Part shown: piece by piece, positions 11,841 to 23,146 of the stretch
Numbering within the stretch: the stretch's first letter is position 1
Layout of the letters: each line of letters starts with the position of its first letter
The notes under the pieces: model-generated
The model's input: only the letters and a program-made list of their open reading frames with translations
Database searches by the model: none
Told to the model about the DNA's origin: nothing
Position numbers and translations under genes: made by a program
NCBI GenBank assembly: GCA_038503075.1
Contig: JBCAML010000020.1
Location: 248,001-312,000, forward strand
Reading direction: 5' to 3'
From: Gyromitra esculenta
Taxonomy: Eukaryota > Ascomycota > Pezizomycetes > Pezizales > Discinaceae
Length of the DNA stretch: 64,000 nucleotides

Positions 11841-12797
11841 ATGGTTTTTCTGTTTTCCTTTTTTACTGTTTCTGTTGGTGGGTTGTGTTCAGGCAGGATG
11901 GTTGAAAGGATGCGGTGAATCTTGTCTAGTTCACGTACCAGCTGTATCTGAGATAACTGTCACTGTTAGTATGGTCATACACTGTATGCGATGTAGGATA
12001 TAATCCGAAGAAAATAAAAGTTTGAGATATACACCTCCCAGCGAATATTCTCTCGCTTAGCATATACTTGCGAATATCGATCTGTTCGTCCAAGGGATGA
12101 GACCAGTAGGTTTTGGGCATTGATGAAGGGTAAAGAGGGACCTAAATTGTATGTAGACCTTAATAAGGAGTGATCAACCCTAAGCACATCGCTTGAAGTC
12201 GGGTGGCAGATGGAGCAAAATCAAGGTCTAGTGGCTATCATCTAAGTGCCCGTAAAGACGCGTCCAAGACGCGATTCATACCGCCACCAGGGAATTCATC
12301 AGAATTGGCCGCTCGACCAGATGCTTGGAACTTGAGTATTATTAGTGCTCTGTATCAAAGAGTTCGTGAATGGATTCGCGTACCTATCCTATCTTCGCAG
12401 GTCTCTTCGAATTGAAGGTCTCGTGAGATACAGCATCCGGTCCTGGGTCAGTGATTTTGATGAAAATCCTAAACTTGGTGGAATATCAACTCTGGAGATG
12501 CACATGCAAGTACGAATCACCCTAGTATCATCCAACCTAGCGAGAGTGAGCTCTCTACCTAATTCTATATATTGCGCCGTCGCTGGTTGCGCTCAGACCT
12601 CTGATATTTTGGAAATTTCAGAAATTCCTGAAGGTACAAGAAATCGTGTGTGAGTTGCAGAGAAGTGTATGTACATTTGCCAAGTCGAGAAATAACTGTC
12701 CAAGAGGATTATAGAAACCATTCTATAGAACCCTGGTATATGCATGCGTTCTGTGCAGAGGTGCACTCTGCAGCATTAGTGCTACATCGCTTTTCCC
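11841..12797. other. Intergenic stretch, no gene seen
   Basis: Short frames only, none starting in a good context or showing family features. The last 100 bases before 12798 merge into the promoter of the kinase-fold gene. Confidence 0.3.
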
Positions 12798-12895
12798 TAT
12801 ATAACCCCTCCATCTCTGCTCTTCATCCTCTGTCTCCCCTCTTCATCCCTCCATCACTTCCATCAGACAGCCACAAACATCATCACCACGCATAA
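12798..12895 (+). promoter_or_regulatory. TATA box and CT-rich leader of the kinase-fold gene
   Basis: TATATAA at 12798-12804 is followed by about 60 bases of C and T runs. The ATG lies at 12925, so the TATA is about 120 bases upstream, a common layout in filamentous fungi. Confidence 0.45.
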
Positions 12896-12924
12896 TCGTA
12901 AAAACTTCAAGCATAAACTTCGAA

Positions 12925-13950
12925 ATGTCTTTCTGGGATAGCTGGCCCTTCCCCCCGAATTCGCAGCAAAAGCAACCTGCCCCCGACCCTGTATTTCCTT
13001 ATACTCCTGCCGCTGAGTTCGAGCTTTACTTAGCGCCTCCTCTAATTCGCACATCAGTGCACACTGACGATGGGCTCGCAACTTGGTTCGAGACCCGTCT
13101 GGAGAGATATCAACGACTCAGCAACCCGCTCCCCAGCACAGAACCCACGATAACCCTCACTCTCGAGAAGTGCCTGCATAACCCGATGCGCTGTAATCGT
13201 ATCACCCAAGTTTTCACTGCTTGTGCCAAATTCCACCTCCCGGGTTCTGAGTCTCTGATGGTAGCCAAAATCTACGACCCCCTCTACGTCAGAGGAGCGG
13301 AAGGCAACCCCATCTTGCTGGCAAACATTCGGACAGCAGACAAAGTCGATGCATTTAAGCGGCTTGCTGAGATGCAAGGAATTTATATCCCGGAGTTCTA
13401 TGGCTGCTTTCTCTGCCCGCTTCCAGGCCAAGAGCGAAACGTCTATGTGCTGCTGATGCAGTACATCCCAGGAATCGCTTTGTCAACCTTCAAGCAAGAT
13501 GATGCTGGATCCGCAGCCTGCAGAGAGGTCATGAATATCGTTGCTAAGATCGACAAAGAGATGATCGATCACGGTGTGATGAATTTTGAGATGGGTGCTA
13601 GGAACACAATTTTTTCGAATTTCTCGGATGGCAAAGGCTTGCGCAGCTGGTATAAGTTGATTGATTGGGATTCCCCTGGATCCTCAAAACTGGAGGGCGT
13701 GAGGGGATGGTATGGGTTCACGGAGAAGGATCTCTCCAATTTCTCGACTCGCGTGCAGAGAATCATCCGATCGGAGGCACCCAAGGCAATTAGGGGCACC
13801 CGTTTCTCTCCTGTAGTGCTTGTGGGCCTTGGACGATTGATTATCTGCGATGTCGGCTCCAACAGACACGAGGAGATGCTGAAGAGATTCGAGCAAGGAT
13901 TTAGATGCACGAGGTACCAGCCATTCAGAAACCCGGATTGGAAGGAGTAG
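12925..13950 (+). CDS. Degenerate protein-kinase-like fold protein
   Basis: A single-exon frame of 341 residues with the ATG in good context. The order of elements matches fungal kinase/aminoglycoside-phosphotransferase-like proteins. A beta-3-like strand VAKIYDP carries Lys115, IYIPEFYGCF precedes a hinge-like VLLMQYIPGIAL, and then comes the catalytic-loop position HGVMNFEMGARNTIF (216-230), followed by LIDWDSPG (245-252) where DFG sits. In active relatives the loop reads H-x-D-x4-N. Here the His is replaced (Asn220), the Asp is Glu222, and the Asn (227) is kept. This suggests a weak or inactive enzyme, that is, a pseudokinase. There is no signal peptide. Fungal genomes rich in repeats often carry many such genes. 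Substrate and partner are unknown. Confidence 0.65.
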   Translation: MSFWDSWPFPPNSQQKQPAPDPVFPYTPAAEFELYLAPPLIRTSVHTDDGLATWFETRLERYQRLSNPLPSTEPTITLTLEKCLHNPMRCNRITQVFTACAKFHLPGSESLMVAKIYDPLYVRGAEGNPILLANIRTADKVDAFKRLAEMQGIYIPEFYGCFLCPLPGQERNVYVLLMQYIPGIALSTFKQDDAGSAACREVMNIVAKIDKEMIDHGVMNFEMGARNTIFSNFSDGKGLRSWYKLIDWDSPGSSKLEGVRGWYGFTEKDLSNFSTRVQRIIRSEAPKAIRGTRFSPVVLVGLGRLIICDVGSNRHEEMLKRFEQGFRCTRYQPFRNPDWKE

Positions 13951-15058
13951 ATGGATGAATGGGCTGGGCGGAATATTTCAGGATGAATAGCATTTTGGGA
14001 GGGTGATTTTTTGTCTATAAGGTTTCTTATTTCTTGGGATATCTGGAAAGCCAGGTTGATTATTAAATCGCCGTCTCTTATTGCCTACATTTTCTAGATA
14101 ACAGCTGAATTTCAAAACGTCACCTGAGGTGCCTTCTACATGTACCAATTCTCGTAGCCTATCCATACGCGTGAAATCGTGCAAGGAGACAACCTTCACC
14201 TGATAAGACCTTCCGAAAATCCATCTTAGCAACCATATCCCCATTGTGATTCCCCCGTCACATACACGTACTATGTTCATGTATGTGCATGCTAACAATC
14301 TGCCAAGGTCAAAAAGCCCTTGGCAGCGTATCCATAAAAGCCAAGCAGGGGCTGTACCCTATTCTTGGCGTGTCAAACCTCGTCTGAGCAGCGGTCGTTC
14401 ATCGCATGAAATTCTGTCAAACGGAACCGTGATAATTAGAGGACTCGCAGATGGTACGAGAGGCCATTTAAATTGTCCAACAGCCATCCGCTGGACCTGA
14501 CAGGAGCTAAGGCCAGAGGGAGTGCGAATCGCTGGGTAATAAACAAGCTTCAAGGAAGAACCCTTAGATAAAGCCATTTTGAATACATTGAAGTCGAGAT
14601 GCTGATTAAGAGACATTAGCACACAGCTACATACGCGTAGTGCCGTGGCCTCCTGCTGGTGATGAAAGGCAGAAGGAAGAATACAGCAGGATCTGAACCT
14701 CCGACCCGACCAAAAAAACTCGAGCGCTTTACGCCAACCACTATTTCAGGTTGGCCGCGTGTACACGAAATCTTCACTCTCACTTTCCAGTAGGCTACTC
14801 TTTCACGCGTTATACCCCTACATGTTTTTTGCAAAACTTGTACCCCGCTGCATCTCCCGCGTTAAATTTGTCCACCAACGCGTCCACAAACACCAGAACG
14901 CTGATAGAGTAGCGATACGTAATAAAACGTGTTCAACACAAGATTGTCCACACTATCAGAGAATATTCATTTGCCTCAGGTAGGCCGTACTCTTCCAGCC
15001 GTGGACATTACCATCACCGCAAAAAATTTTACCTTGTCCTTTCCATGCCAGAAATGCA
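13951..15058. other. Intergenic stretch holding one copy of a dispersed repeat
   Basis: No supported gene. It contains repeat copy 1 (14693-14851), described separately. Confidence 0.3.
14693..14851 (-). repeat. Dispersed repeat R1, copy 1
   Basis: About 155 bases almost identical to 22990-23146. The shared part runs from GAACYTCCGACCCGACC through CCCCTACATGTTTTTTGC. On the minus strand it contains GGTTCAGATCC, close to a pol III B box, preceded about 37 bases upstream by TGGCGTAAAGC, weakly A-box-like. This hints at a tRNA-derived SINE, but a run of seven T between the boxes would be expected to stop pol III. Identity of the family is unresolved. Confidence 0.6.
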
Positions 15059-15565
15059 ATGTCAACAGAAAACGCAGATCGTCTTCAAGGTGTCGCTAAG
15101 GAATGGTGTGTGTGGGGTCATCACTATCGAAATCAGGTTTTATTGAGAGTGTTGTTAATTTCTCGACTTCAAATTGATCGATCAGCTTTCCAACAACCCC
15201 TTTGAACCAGAAGCTATTCTAGCTTCTTTCAGCGACGGGACATTGAGTAATCGCGACCTCGGTACTTCATGGAACCATCCATCAGCGAAAAACGTCCTGG
15301 TCGAGGGCTACATGGAAACGACGCAGAGATGTTGGTACTGGAGAAGCGAATGAATCGTGATCGGCTTCATATGGCTTTTCAGGAATCCTGCCGACTAACG
15401 ATCATAGCATACGAACAGGAGGAACAATCGGCTAGGATGAGATAGGATGCAGTTAGTGATCATAATGATGCGCCGATTCTCCGTCTGGGGCTTAAATATG
15501 AGCTTGAAGTCATTCTCAGTGCCATTGAAAAGGTTGATGAAGCACCACTCGGTATTCAGGGTTAG
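15059..15565 (+). pseudogene. Decayed small gene with frameshift and stop
   Basis: A series of coding-like segments on one strand that cannot be joined cleanly. It starts MSTENADRLQ (15059-15089) with a GTGTCG donor. After an intron-like gap comes a segment from 15186 (LSNNPFEPEAILASFSDGT), then a shift of frame near 15300. The frame from 15269 reads through EMLVLEKRMNRDRLHMAF, has a TAG at 15443-15445, and continues in the same frame (LRLGLKYELEVILSAIEKV) to a stop at 15565. The family is not recognised. Amino-acid composition on both sides of the stop argues for decay of a former gene. A real gene with unusual introns remains possible. Confidence 0.35.
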
Positions 15566-15953
15566 AAAGAGAGCGACGAGAATCTCGTACATGAGCAATT
15601 ATCGACAGAGCCTTCCCGAGACACGACTGCCGCCAACTTCGTGTCCCTACACAGACTATGGATGATGAAAAGAAGGTGAAGGACAAACATTGATGGGTGT
15701 TATCCTTGCCATCTGATCCGCATATGGGTAATTGTTACACGACAAGTCAATAAAAATATCTCCCTGAACCATTTACTGCGTGCTCGAAGCAAGTAGCTTG
15801 GGAATTCCTCCGTAAGAAAAGTCGGAAACTCAAGCACGCCCATGAATCACGAAGACACACCCCCTCAACATCAGACACAATGAAGTCTTCAGAGGTCAAC
15901 GTAACGCACAGCCCGTTACCGTCATACATGGACTGCAGCGTTTCTCCTGATGT

Positions 15954-16087
15954 TGGAGATGCTTCCTAATACGGGGTTTGGCCTTCGGAGTCGGGAGCAA
16001 TTGAGAGACAGGTGCCTGAGTATAAGCGCGCTGAGGCACCCGAGAGAGCCATTCAGATAGGGGCCGTATGCCCACCTCTAGCAAACA
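15954..16087. repeat. Dispersed repeat R2, copy 1
   Basis: A diverged copy of 17164-17300. Both contain GGCCTTCGGAGTCG or TGACCTTCGGAGTCG, then ATTGAGAGACA, GCATACGGGCACTCAGGCAC-like text and GCCCACCTCTAGCAA in the same order and spacing. They are direct repeats 1.2 kb apart and could be remnants of LTRs of a short element. Confidence 0.55.
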
Positions 16088-16920
16088 AACCATCGATCTC
16101 GTTCGTCTCAAATATTGCAACAGGTTATGAGCCCGGTTCAGCGCTGGGGGGTATTCTCTTTATTATCTACTGTTACTTTCTACGCCTCCTCTACGTACCC
16201 CTGAATAACCTTATTTGAGCCTCATTTTGAGCCTCAACCTCGCTACCAACGAAACCACACGATATCGGTTCCTGAGCAGTCGTTAGGATACTATGCTCGG
16301 TACGGAAGACTAGGAGAGACTACGTGGTAGTGGATGGTTGATTTGCTAAGCCTATTGACGACTGGTTTGTTGGTCTCTTGAAGATTTGTATGAGTACGTG
16401 TGTACTTTCCTGGGAGCTATTGGGAGCCCCACTGTGATGGCCTACTAGGTGTAGATCCTGTTGTAGAAGAATCCATGAGGAGGTTCCACTAGTGTTGCCA
16501 GTCCCGGATCATGCTACAGTGCCAGAGAGTTGAGAAAATGGGGGAGTATCCTGGAGAGTGCTGCGGCACCGGAAATTGAGAGAGATCCTGGAGTACACTG
16601 CGGCATCAGAAGAGAGAAGAGTTTGCCCCGAGCCTTATAGTTGCTAGGAGCCTGCCACGCCAAGAGCATGTGCCTGATGCCTGAGACTGAGCCTAGCTCT
16701 GGATGCTTGAGACTGCGTGCTGAGCTGTACTTTGAATTGATACCCGAGAGGTACAAAGTCTCCTGACCGTGGAAGGAGATCCGAGAATATATGATATATA
16801 TATGCAAGCTTCAACCCTTCTGTTGAACCCCCAGAAGATATGTGGTTATTGACCCGAAAGACGGATACTAGATTCAGTGGGGGCAGAGTACTCTACCTGA
16901 GAGACTGCCTGCTAGCTGTA

Positions 16921-16951
16921 GAGAACGAACGAAACGAACGAACGAACGAAA
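16921..16951 (+). repeat. GAAC-type microsatellite
   Basis: Imperfect tandem of GAAC/GAAAC units between the two R2 copies. Confidence 0.8.
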
Positions 16952-17163
16952 CAGGCAGGACGCCGTACGCAGTCGATCGATCAGTGAAGTGAAGTGCAGA
17001 ATAAATGGGAGCACAGAGAATTGGTAGATTCCCCATTGCTACTATTTATATTCGGAGCTTATTTCCCTATCGCATTTTTCCCACAGGGCTTTGGGGATCG
17101 AGGCTTCCGAGATTCTGTTCTTTCTTTTGGGTAATACATGGGTATTAGGGAGAATGGGATCGC

Positions 17164-17300
17164 TGGAGATGTTTCCTGATATGGGGGGCTTGACCTTCGG
17201 AGTCGAAAATGATTGAGAGACAAGCACCTAAGCATACGGGCACTCAGGCACCCCGAGAGAGCTATTTAGATAGGGATCGTATGCCCACCTCTAGCAAGCA
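17164..17300. repeat. Dispersed repeat R2, copy 2
   Basis: Direct repeat of 15954-16087, with many substitutions between the two, so the duplication is old. Confidence 0.55.
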
Positions 17301-18230
17301 CGCAACCGAGTCTTCTATTCCTCCCTACGTGCCCCAATATTACAACACCAGATTTCAGATTCCGGCTCAAGTGATAGTCTGTGCTCGAAACGCGATGTGT
17401 CAGATATTTAAAAAAACCCGTCACAGCGATTTCTGTCCTATCAGGGATTTGACTAGGTAGGTTCGTTCTTACCCTTTACTACCCCGCCGCCACGGATTAT
17501 TCGTCAGCAAGACGTCGACACGAGGTACGAAATCACGGTCAGGCGTACCTTGAAGACAGCTACCAAACGTCGTAGATTTAGTCTCGGGGCTAGATCGCGG
17601 TAATAACGAATTTACCACACAGTCGACTTTGGCTACCTCGCTAGCAGCTGAGGAATTCAAATAAAGTTTACCGGAGAAACAGCTGGGTATGCTGAGGAGT
17701 TAGAAGTGGGGATGGAGAGGTTAAAAGAGCAGAAAGAAATCGACTTTGGTTTGATATTGCCGAACCTGCCTAAACCCTAACCAAGATGCATGCGGCTCGC
17801 AAGAACGCTTGAGCCAAAGTTACAACTACTCGTGGTCTTTAAATTTTAGAAGGACCAAGGACCTTAGAGTGCATTGTTCGATGGAAAGAGGTTAGGATAT
17901 AGTTTATATTTTATATATAACAGGCCTTATTAACACCAATTACCCCGAGCAATATCCCATCCAAAAGACATAAATCTAGTCTTATGCAAATCGTATACAA
18001 GAAGAAAGGAAAAAAAAGCGAGAAAAACAGCTCCATCAAGATCCAGCATCCACCGCCTCTCAGTCACGGTGGGCTAGAAAACCCCCCCAGCAATATGGTG
18101 TCGTAGATGCTCCGCCAATGGATCGAAGATACTGTGATCTAACAGCTCACTATGGAAGAACACAAGTTATCCTCCATCAGTTTAAGAAAAACCGGAAAGC
18201 ATTTAGAAGAGCATTTCTGTATCGTACCCT
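17301..18230. other. Intergenic stretch, no gene seen
   Basis: Short frames only. This is the region downstream of the membrane protein gene. Confidence 0.3.
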
Positions 18231-19653
18231 TCACCTCCACTGATCCATTGGAACTTGGACATAGTTGGTCTGGTCATAGGTGACCTGGTTGTAGGTGACC
18301 TGTCTGTGGGCGACCTTCTCAGCTTTTCGCTTTCCCCTAATGAGTTCTATAGTACAGTTAATATACGTGATTCCCATTTTCTTGCACCGTGGGTGAGAAG
18401 CTAAGATATCTCGGTAGTAGTTCACGGAAGCAACAGGTATACCTTCAACACTCAGTAACATTCCCATAGCCAGTGGAGTCCAGAACAATAGGGCCGTTAT
18501 CTGGCCAAACCCCCACTGATTATCTTGATAGTCCGAGCCTATCCCACTCTCCAGGGTCTTCCTTGCGTAATATATTTCTGTCGCTAGCCAACCGGATACA
18601 AGCGTAGTAATGAACGCGTACAGCCAGAACGGCCAGGCACCATGCGCCCTCGGTAATAAGTGGTGGAGGACAAAGAAGGCCGGAATTGTGGTGATGCCGA
18701 TAACTAGGGTGAGTTCGGAGATATAGATGAGGGGCCTCGTAAATGGGAAGGGCTGGAAATTGTACTCCTTGCAGACATCGACGATATCGGATATCTCGGA
18801 TGTTTGTGGTTTGACAGTCAGGTACTGCAGCGAAATCGCGTACATAGCGATTATAAGGCAAGAGGACCAGTACAGAAACAATAAGACTAGTCTATCGATA
18901 TGCTGGAAAATGGAAGGTCCACCCTGTCTGCGACTCTGCCGTGGCCATTCGAATCCAAGTTGACACGAAATAGACGTATATGTGAGAAGCAGCTGTGCGG
19001 TGACCATTCGCAGAAGAACAAAAACATCGTATATTGGGGGACCTGATCTCATTTGGTGGATGGTGGCTGCGCCAACTGCAACTGTAAACCCTGCGTTCGT
19101 GTCCGTGATTATTTGCTGAAGGCCCTGTATTTGTTCCACGAATGGGGTTTCTTTGGTCAACCCGAAGATACTGCTGGCGACGAGAAAGCAGGGCCCGAAT
19201 ATGAATGTGGTAATGAGCTATATGCCGAAGGCGTACACCACCTAGAAAAACTTCATGATTAGTCTTTGAAACTAGGTAAACAGATTTCTAAGAACTTACT
19301 CCAATCCCAGCAATATCGGGGTTACCGCTCCCATATATCACTTCGCAAATCATGGGGCACCACCGAACCATCATCGTGGAATTTAAGTAAGTGGACTCTG
19401 CTTGCGCTAAATCTACAACATCGTCTTTACTCGAAAACCCGCACGATGTTATAGTTATGTTATCGGCCGTGCAGTTCTCGAAAGAATAGTCGCAGCCTAT
19501 ACCGTAGAATGGATAGGGTGCTGGTATAGTTATGTTTTGTACCGATGGAGAGACACCCGGGGCGGATTTGACAGTGGTATTGCTTTCATGACTTGTAGGA
19601 GACGCGGTAACGGTGGTAGCTAGAATGAACCATAAAAAGTCGGATGTGAGCAT
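18231..19653 (-). CDS. Secretory-pathway multi-pass membrane protein, function unknown
   Basis: Two-exon model 19653-19300 and 19217-18231, 446 residues. The junction joins NPDIAGIG to LITTFIFGPCFL, closing a GTAAGT...TATAG intron of 82 bases. An N-terminal signal peptide (MLTSDFLWFILATTVTAS) is followed by an ectodomain of about 90 residues with several N-x-S/T sites and Cys residues. About six or seven hydrophobic segments follow, including VFVLLRMVTAQLLLTYTSI, LVLLFLYWSSCLIIAMYAI, LTLVIGITTIPAFFVLHHLL and WPFWLYAFITTLVSGWLA. The C-terminal tail carries a short Tyr/Gln repeat (VTYNQVTYDQTNYVQV). The layout suggests a plasma-membrane or vacuolar protein with an extracellular N-terminus. I do not recognise a named family. 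Confidence 0.6.
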
Positions 19654-22600
19654 ATTGTTCGGGGGGTGAGATTTCGTTTGTGTAACTATCTAATGGGGTG
19701 TATTTTCGAAGGAGACACCACCAGCAGTGAAAGGCTGGAGCTTAAGTAGCACCACCCAACTTTGCATTACACAGGGAGTTTAAAATAAAAGGAGGTAACT
19801 GTGCTTTTGGATTGACTCAGGCTTGGAGATCGCGATTGTACCTGGAGACAGAGACATGTGTTATGTTCAAGCCTGGGGGAATCCAGTGGTGTAATATAGA
19901 CTGAACTGTGTAACCAGCCGAAGTATACCGTGTACGTATTGGGTTTCAAAAACGCTTAAATTTCGTAGCCGGATAACCGGTTGGCAATAGTAGGCGGATA
20001 TCTTGGGTAACAACCCCCTCGATCGGATAGGAGATCCCTGTCCAAGTTCCCAAAGCCAGAGGTAATTGTGATAAATAGAGATATGTAGACAATTCTAAGA
20101 ATAACCAGCAGAACCACTTCATCGTTCTGTTTCACGAAGCAATCAGTTCATCGTAGATTTGTAGTTTTTGGCCAAAATCGATAGAATTCGTGTTCTTTGC
20201 CTAGGAGCCCGGGGTTGAGAACGCTGTCCTTTCGGAATACGTTTCTCGCCTCATACTATTTGGGAGGGCAGGGCTCTCTGCTTGTTCTCCTTGGATGCTT
20301 TAGCCGAGGATTTCTGAGGCTGTGTTACAATTTCGTGTGACACCCGGCCTGACATCGTGGTACAGCAATCTTCTGTAGAAACACAGTTACTCGGTGGGAT
20401 CTGAATAACATCAGCCCTCGGAAAAAATTCTAAACCATCCTTCTTCGGCCCCTTTCTTGGCAACCGATCTCAGCGCAAAATAAGAGTATTCCTAAGACTC
20501 CAGCGGATTTAGAGCCCTTGAGCTCACGGCCTTTAGCTGGGACCAACATCCTCCCATAGGAGTCAAAAAAAAGAAAAGATGGTGTTACTAGAAGTGAGCG
20601 GTTAGAAAACCCACGTCTAAAAAAAGCAACATCGAAGACCTGTATACGACCAGTAGTAGTACGTTGGATTAAACTTGAGGCTGAGTTAAACCGCTATTGT
20701 ATGTTGAACCCTTCCCCAATAGACTGCTTTCATCTCTCCTCGGGAGGTTCACTAAAAGGGGTTAGCAAATTGCCGCCATAACCACTGGATTTTGAGACTC
20801 GTCGCCTTTCGGGTCCTCAACACCTAGACAATGTCAATTCATGCGAGATTGGGTATTCCAGATGTTGCTAGCTATGGGCGACGACGACACCCCTGTTCCT
20901 TGTATCTTTTTTTAATGGCAATAGATAAAGTATTTAACGTTTGGCCCCACAAACCTTAAAGTATCCCGGCTGATCACGGTTGGTGGTGGTTGTGTAGCAT
21001 GTATTTGAAGTCACGCTAGGGTTGAATCCTCTTACAACCAATATATACACGGCCATAGTCAGTAACAAATATACATCGAAGCTTTAGCATAAATATATGC
21101 TATACTAATATGGCCGGGAGTTGGGCACCAGCGTGGAATATCGTCCGTTCGATTCCTCCATTATCTATGGTCGAAGTATCGCAGGGTTGGGGCTAGAAAT
21201 CAGCATCGGGCCTCGGCTCTTGCGGCCCTAGCTTTTTAGACAACTCGAGTATCCAATAAGCCTACCTGATTCCGTGCATTCCGGTGATGTCCATGCAGGT
21301 ACCTAAGAGCAGAAGCACTCGTCATGAAAATGGAGTTGGATGCTTTGTGGGGGTGGGAGGAAGAGGTTATGGCAATGACAATACTCATACATGTAGGATT
21401 AAAGCGATCAATAGAATAGAGACGATAGCTTTGGACCTACCATCATAAACCAACATGTGTCTTACATATGTGCATTTACCACCTACTGAAGTAGCTAGTG
21501 TGTATTTCTTACTTTTGCATATATGTCTATGTTGATTGATGTGCCAAGAGAGATATCTACACCTTCTCAAGCTTATTATCTGCAATGCAATATCGAGGGG
21601 CCATCTTAGATGCAAAAGCGAGCGTTATCTAAAACACGGCCCCCACGATGATCTGTGACAGTTAACTGATCGGAACTGTGCCTGGAAACTGGTTCGGCCC
21701 AAGTTCCGCAGAGCCTCATGATCGGTGGCTATTCACGCCGACCTTGAAGATCAACATTAATCACCCGTTTATATTTAGGAACCATCTCTGAGGAGTTATG
21801 GTTATTTCCAAGTAGGGAGTCCAACCGCTATTCCACCGTGTATCTCGAGACTCCTTGTAAGGCTATGGGTAGACGACAGCTGACACGTCAGGATAGTTTT
21901 TGGTTAAAATGTCAAGAATTCATATGGTAGAGCAGCACGGATGTGGAGCTCTGCCAACCCAGCTATAGTCTTTTCGTAGTTACCCTTTATCCGATATTGC
22001 GTATGTAGATACATGTATAATTCATGCGCTAATTTATATCGGATAGACTTTACGGAAGTACTACAACAGATTACATACATGTAGTTTAGCTGGAAATGAC
22101 GATATTACCCGGTACGCTTCTTGGCGGGGTTAGCCATTAACCTAGAATGGCCTTGTTAATAACAAAAGTATTGGGTCTGAGGCACTAAATAACACGTTTT
22201 GTACAATAGTGGACGATTGGTACTAAGCTTGATTATGCATCTAGAAACTGAGGACTTGATTTAAGTTCTGAGCCCCCTATGAATTCTATCCATTAAACTG
22301 AAGGGTCGAGTTCATTTTGATTAGGCTAGACTTCTATGCAAAATTGGTTATCCAGCTGCTCATAAAAAGCCAGACAGCATGTGGATATCACAAGCAACAG
22401 CTGGGTTCATGTGGCGTAACTTCTGGTTGTTTGGTACGTGTCGGCGAGCAGATAACAATCGGGTTTCGACTGTCTGTCGAAGCCAAAGCTATCTCAATAC
22501 CTGCTTGCTTTAATTTACTGGAGCACTTCTGGTGGAAGATAACGTATTCGCCGGCTTCTCCACTTCCTCCTACCGCTACTGTAGGCGAACCCCCATATTT

Positions 22601-22989
22601 AGCGCACGATACTAATCACCATATATCACTCGGTTATGCCACACACTACGCAGTTGGAAATGGCTTCTTAATATAGGAAGCTTCTGCAAGTGTCCTGAAA
22701 GAGGGCTCAGGAACGGAGATTGATGATAAGCGCAGGCCCAAATAAACTGACATCCGGCTAGTTCTAGAATGGTATTGTCGATTATATGAATGTGGGCGCG
22801 CTACCCCGCTAGTGATTCTCTGACATCCGCACTGGGTAGGCGCAATACACACCGTTTGATACGCTTTTTATTATGGTGTGGATAGCTGTGAAATTACCAT
22901 TCGTGTCTTTGGGATGTAGCTAAAACTTACCGGTGCCAGAAACTTTGAACATAACGTGGGAAAAAGAGAGAAAAGAGAACCAACAAGGT
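19654..22989. other. Gene-poor stretch
   Basis: More than 3 kb with only short unconvincing frames. A frame at 22317-22676 begins at a non-ATG codon and shows no family features. Around 21110-21170 a GTTCGATTCC motif resembles a pol III B box, but no tRNA fold closes. Confidence 0.3.
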
Positions 22990-23146
22990 CTGAACTTCCG
23001 ACCCGACCAAAAAAACTCGAGCGCTTTACGCCAACCATTATTTCAGGTTGGCCGCGTGTACACGAATTATTCACTCTCACTTTCCAGTAGGCTACTCTTT
23101 CACGCGTTATACCCCTACATGTTTTTTGCAAAATTTATGCCCCGCC
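22990..23146 (-). repeat. Dispersed repeat R1, copy 2
   Basis: Near-identical to 14693-14851, same orientation, 8.3 kb away. High identity indicates recent duplication or transposition. Confidence 0.6.

Noticed and set aside
21105..21175. GTTCGATTCC motif suggesting a tRNA or SINE
   Set aside because: No pairing arms and no good A box at the right distance.
22317..22676. 119-codon frame on the plus strand
   Set aside because: No ATG start, no family features and no splice context.
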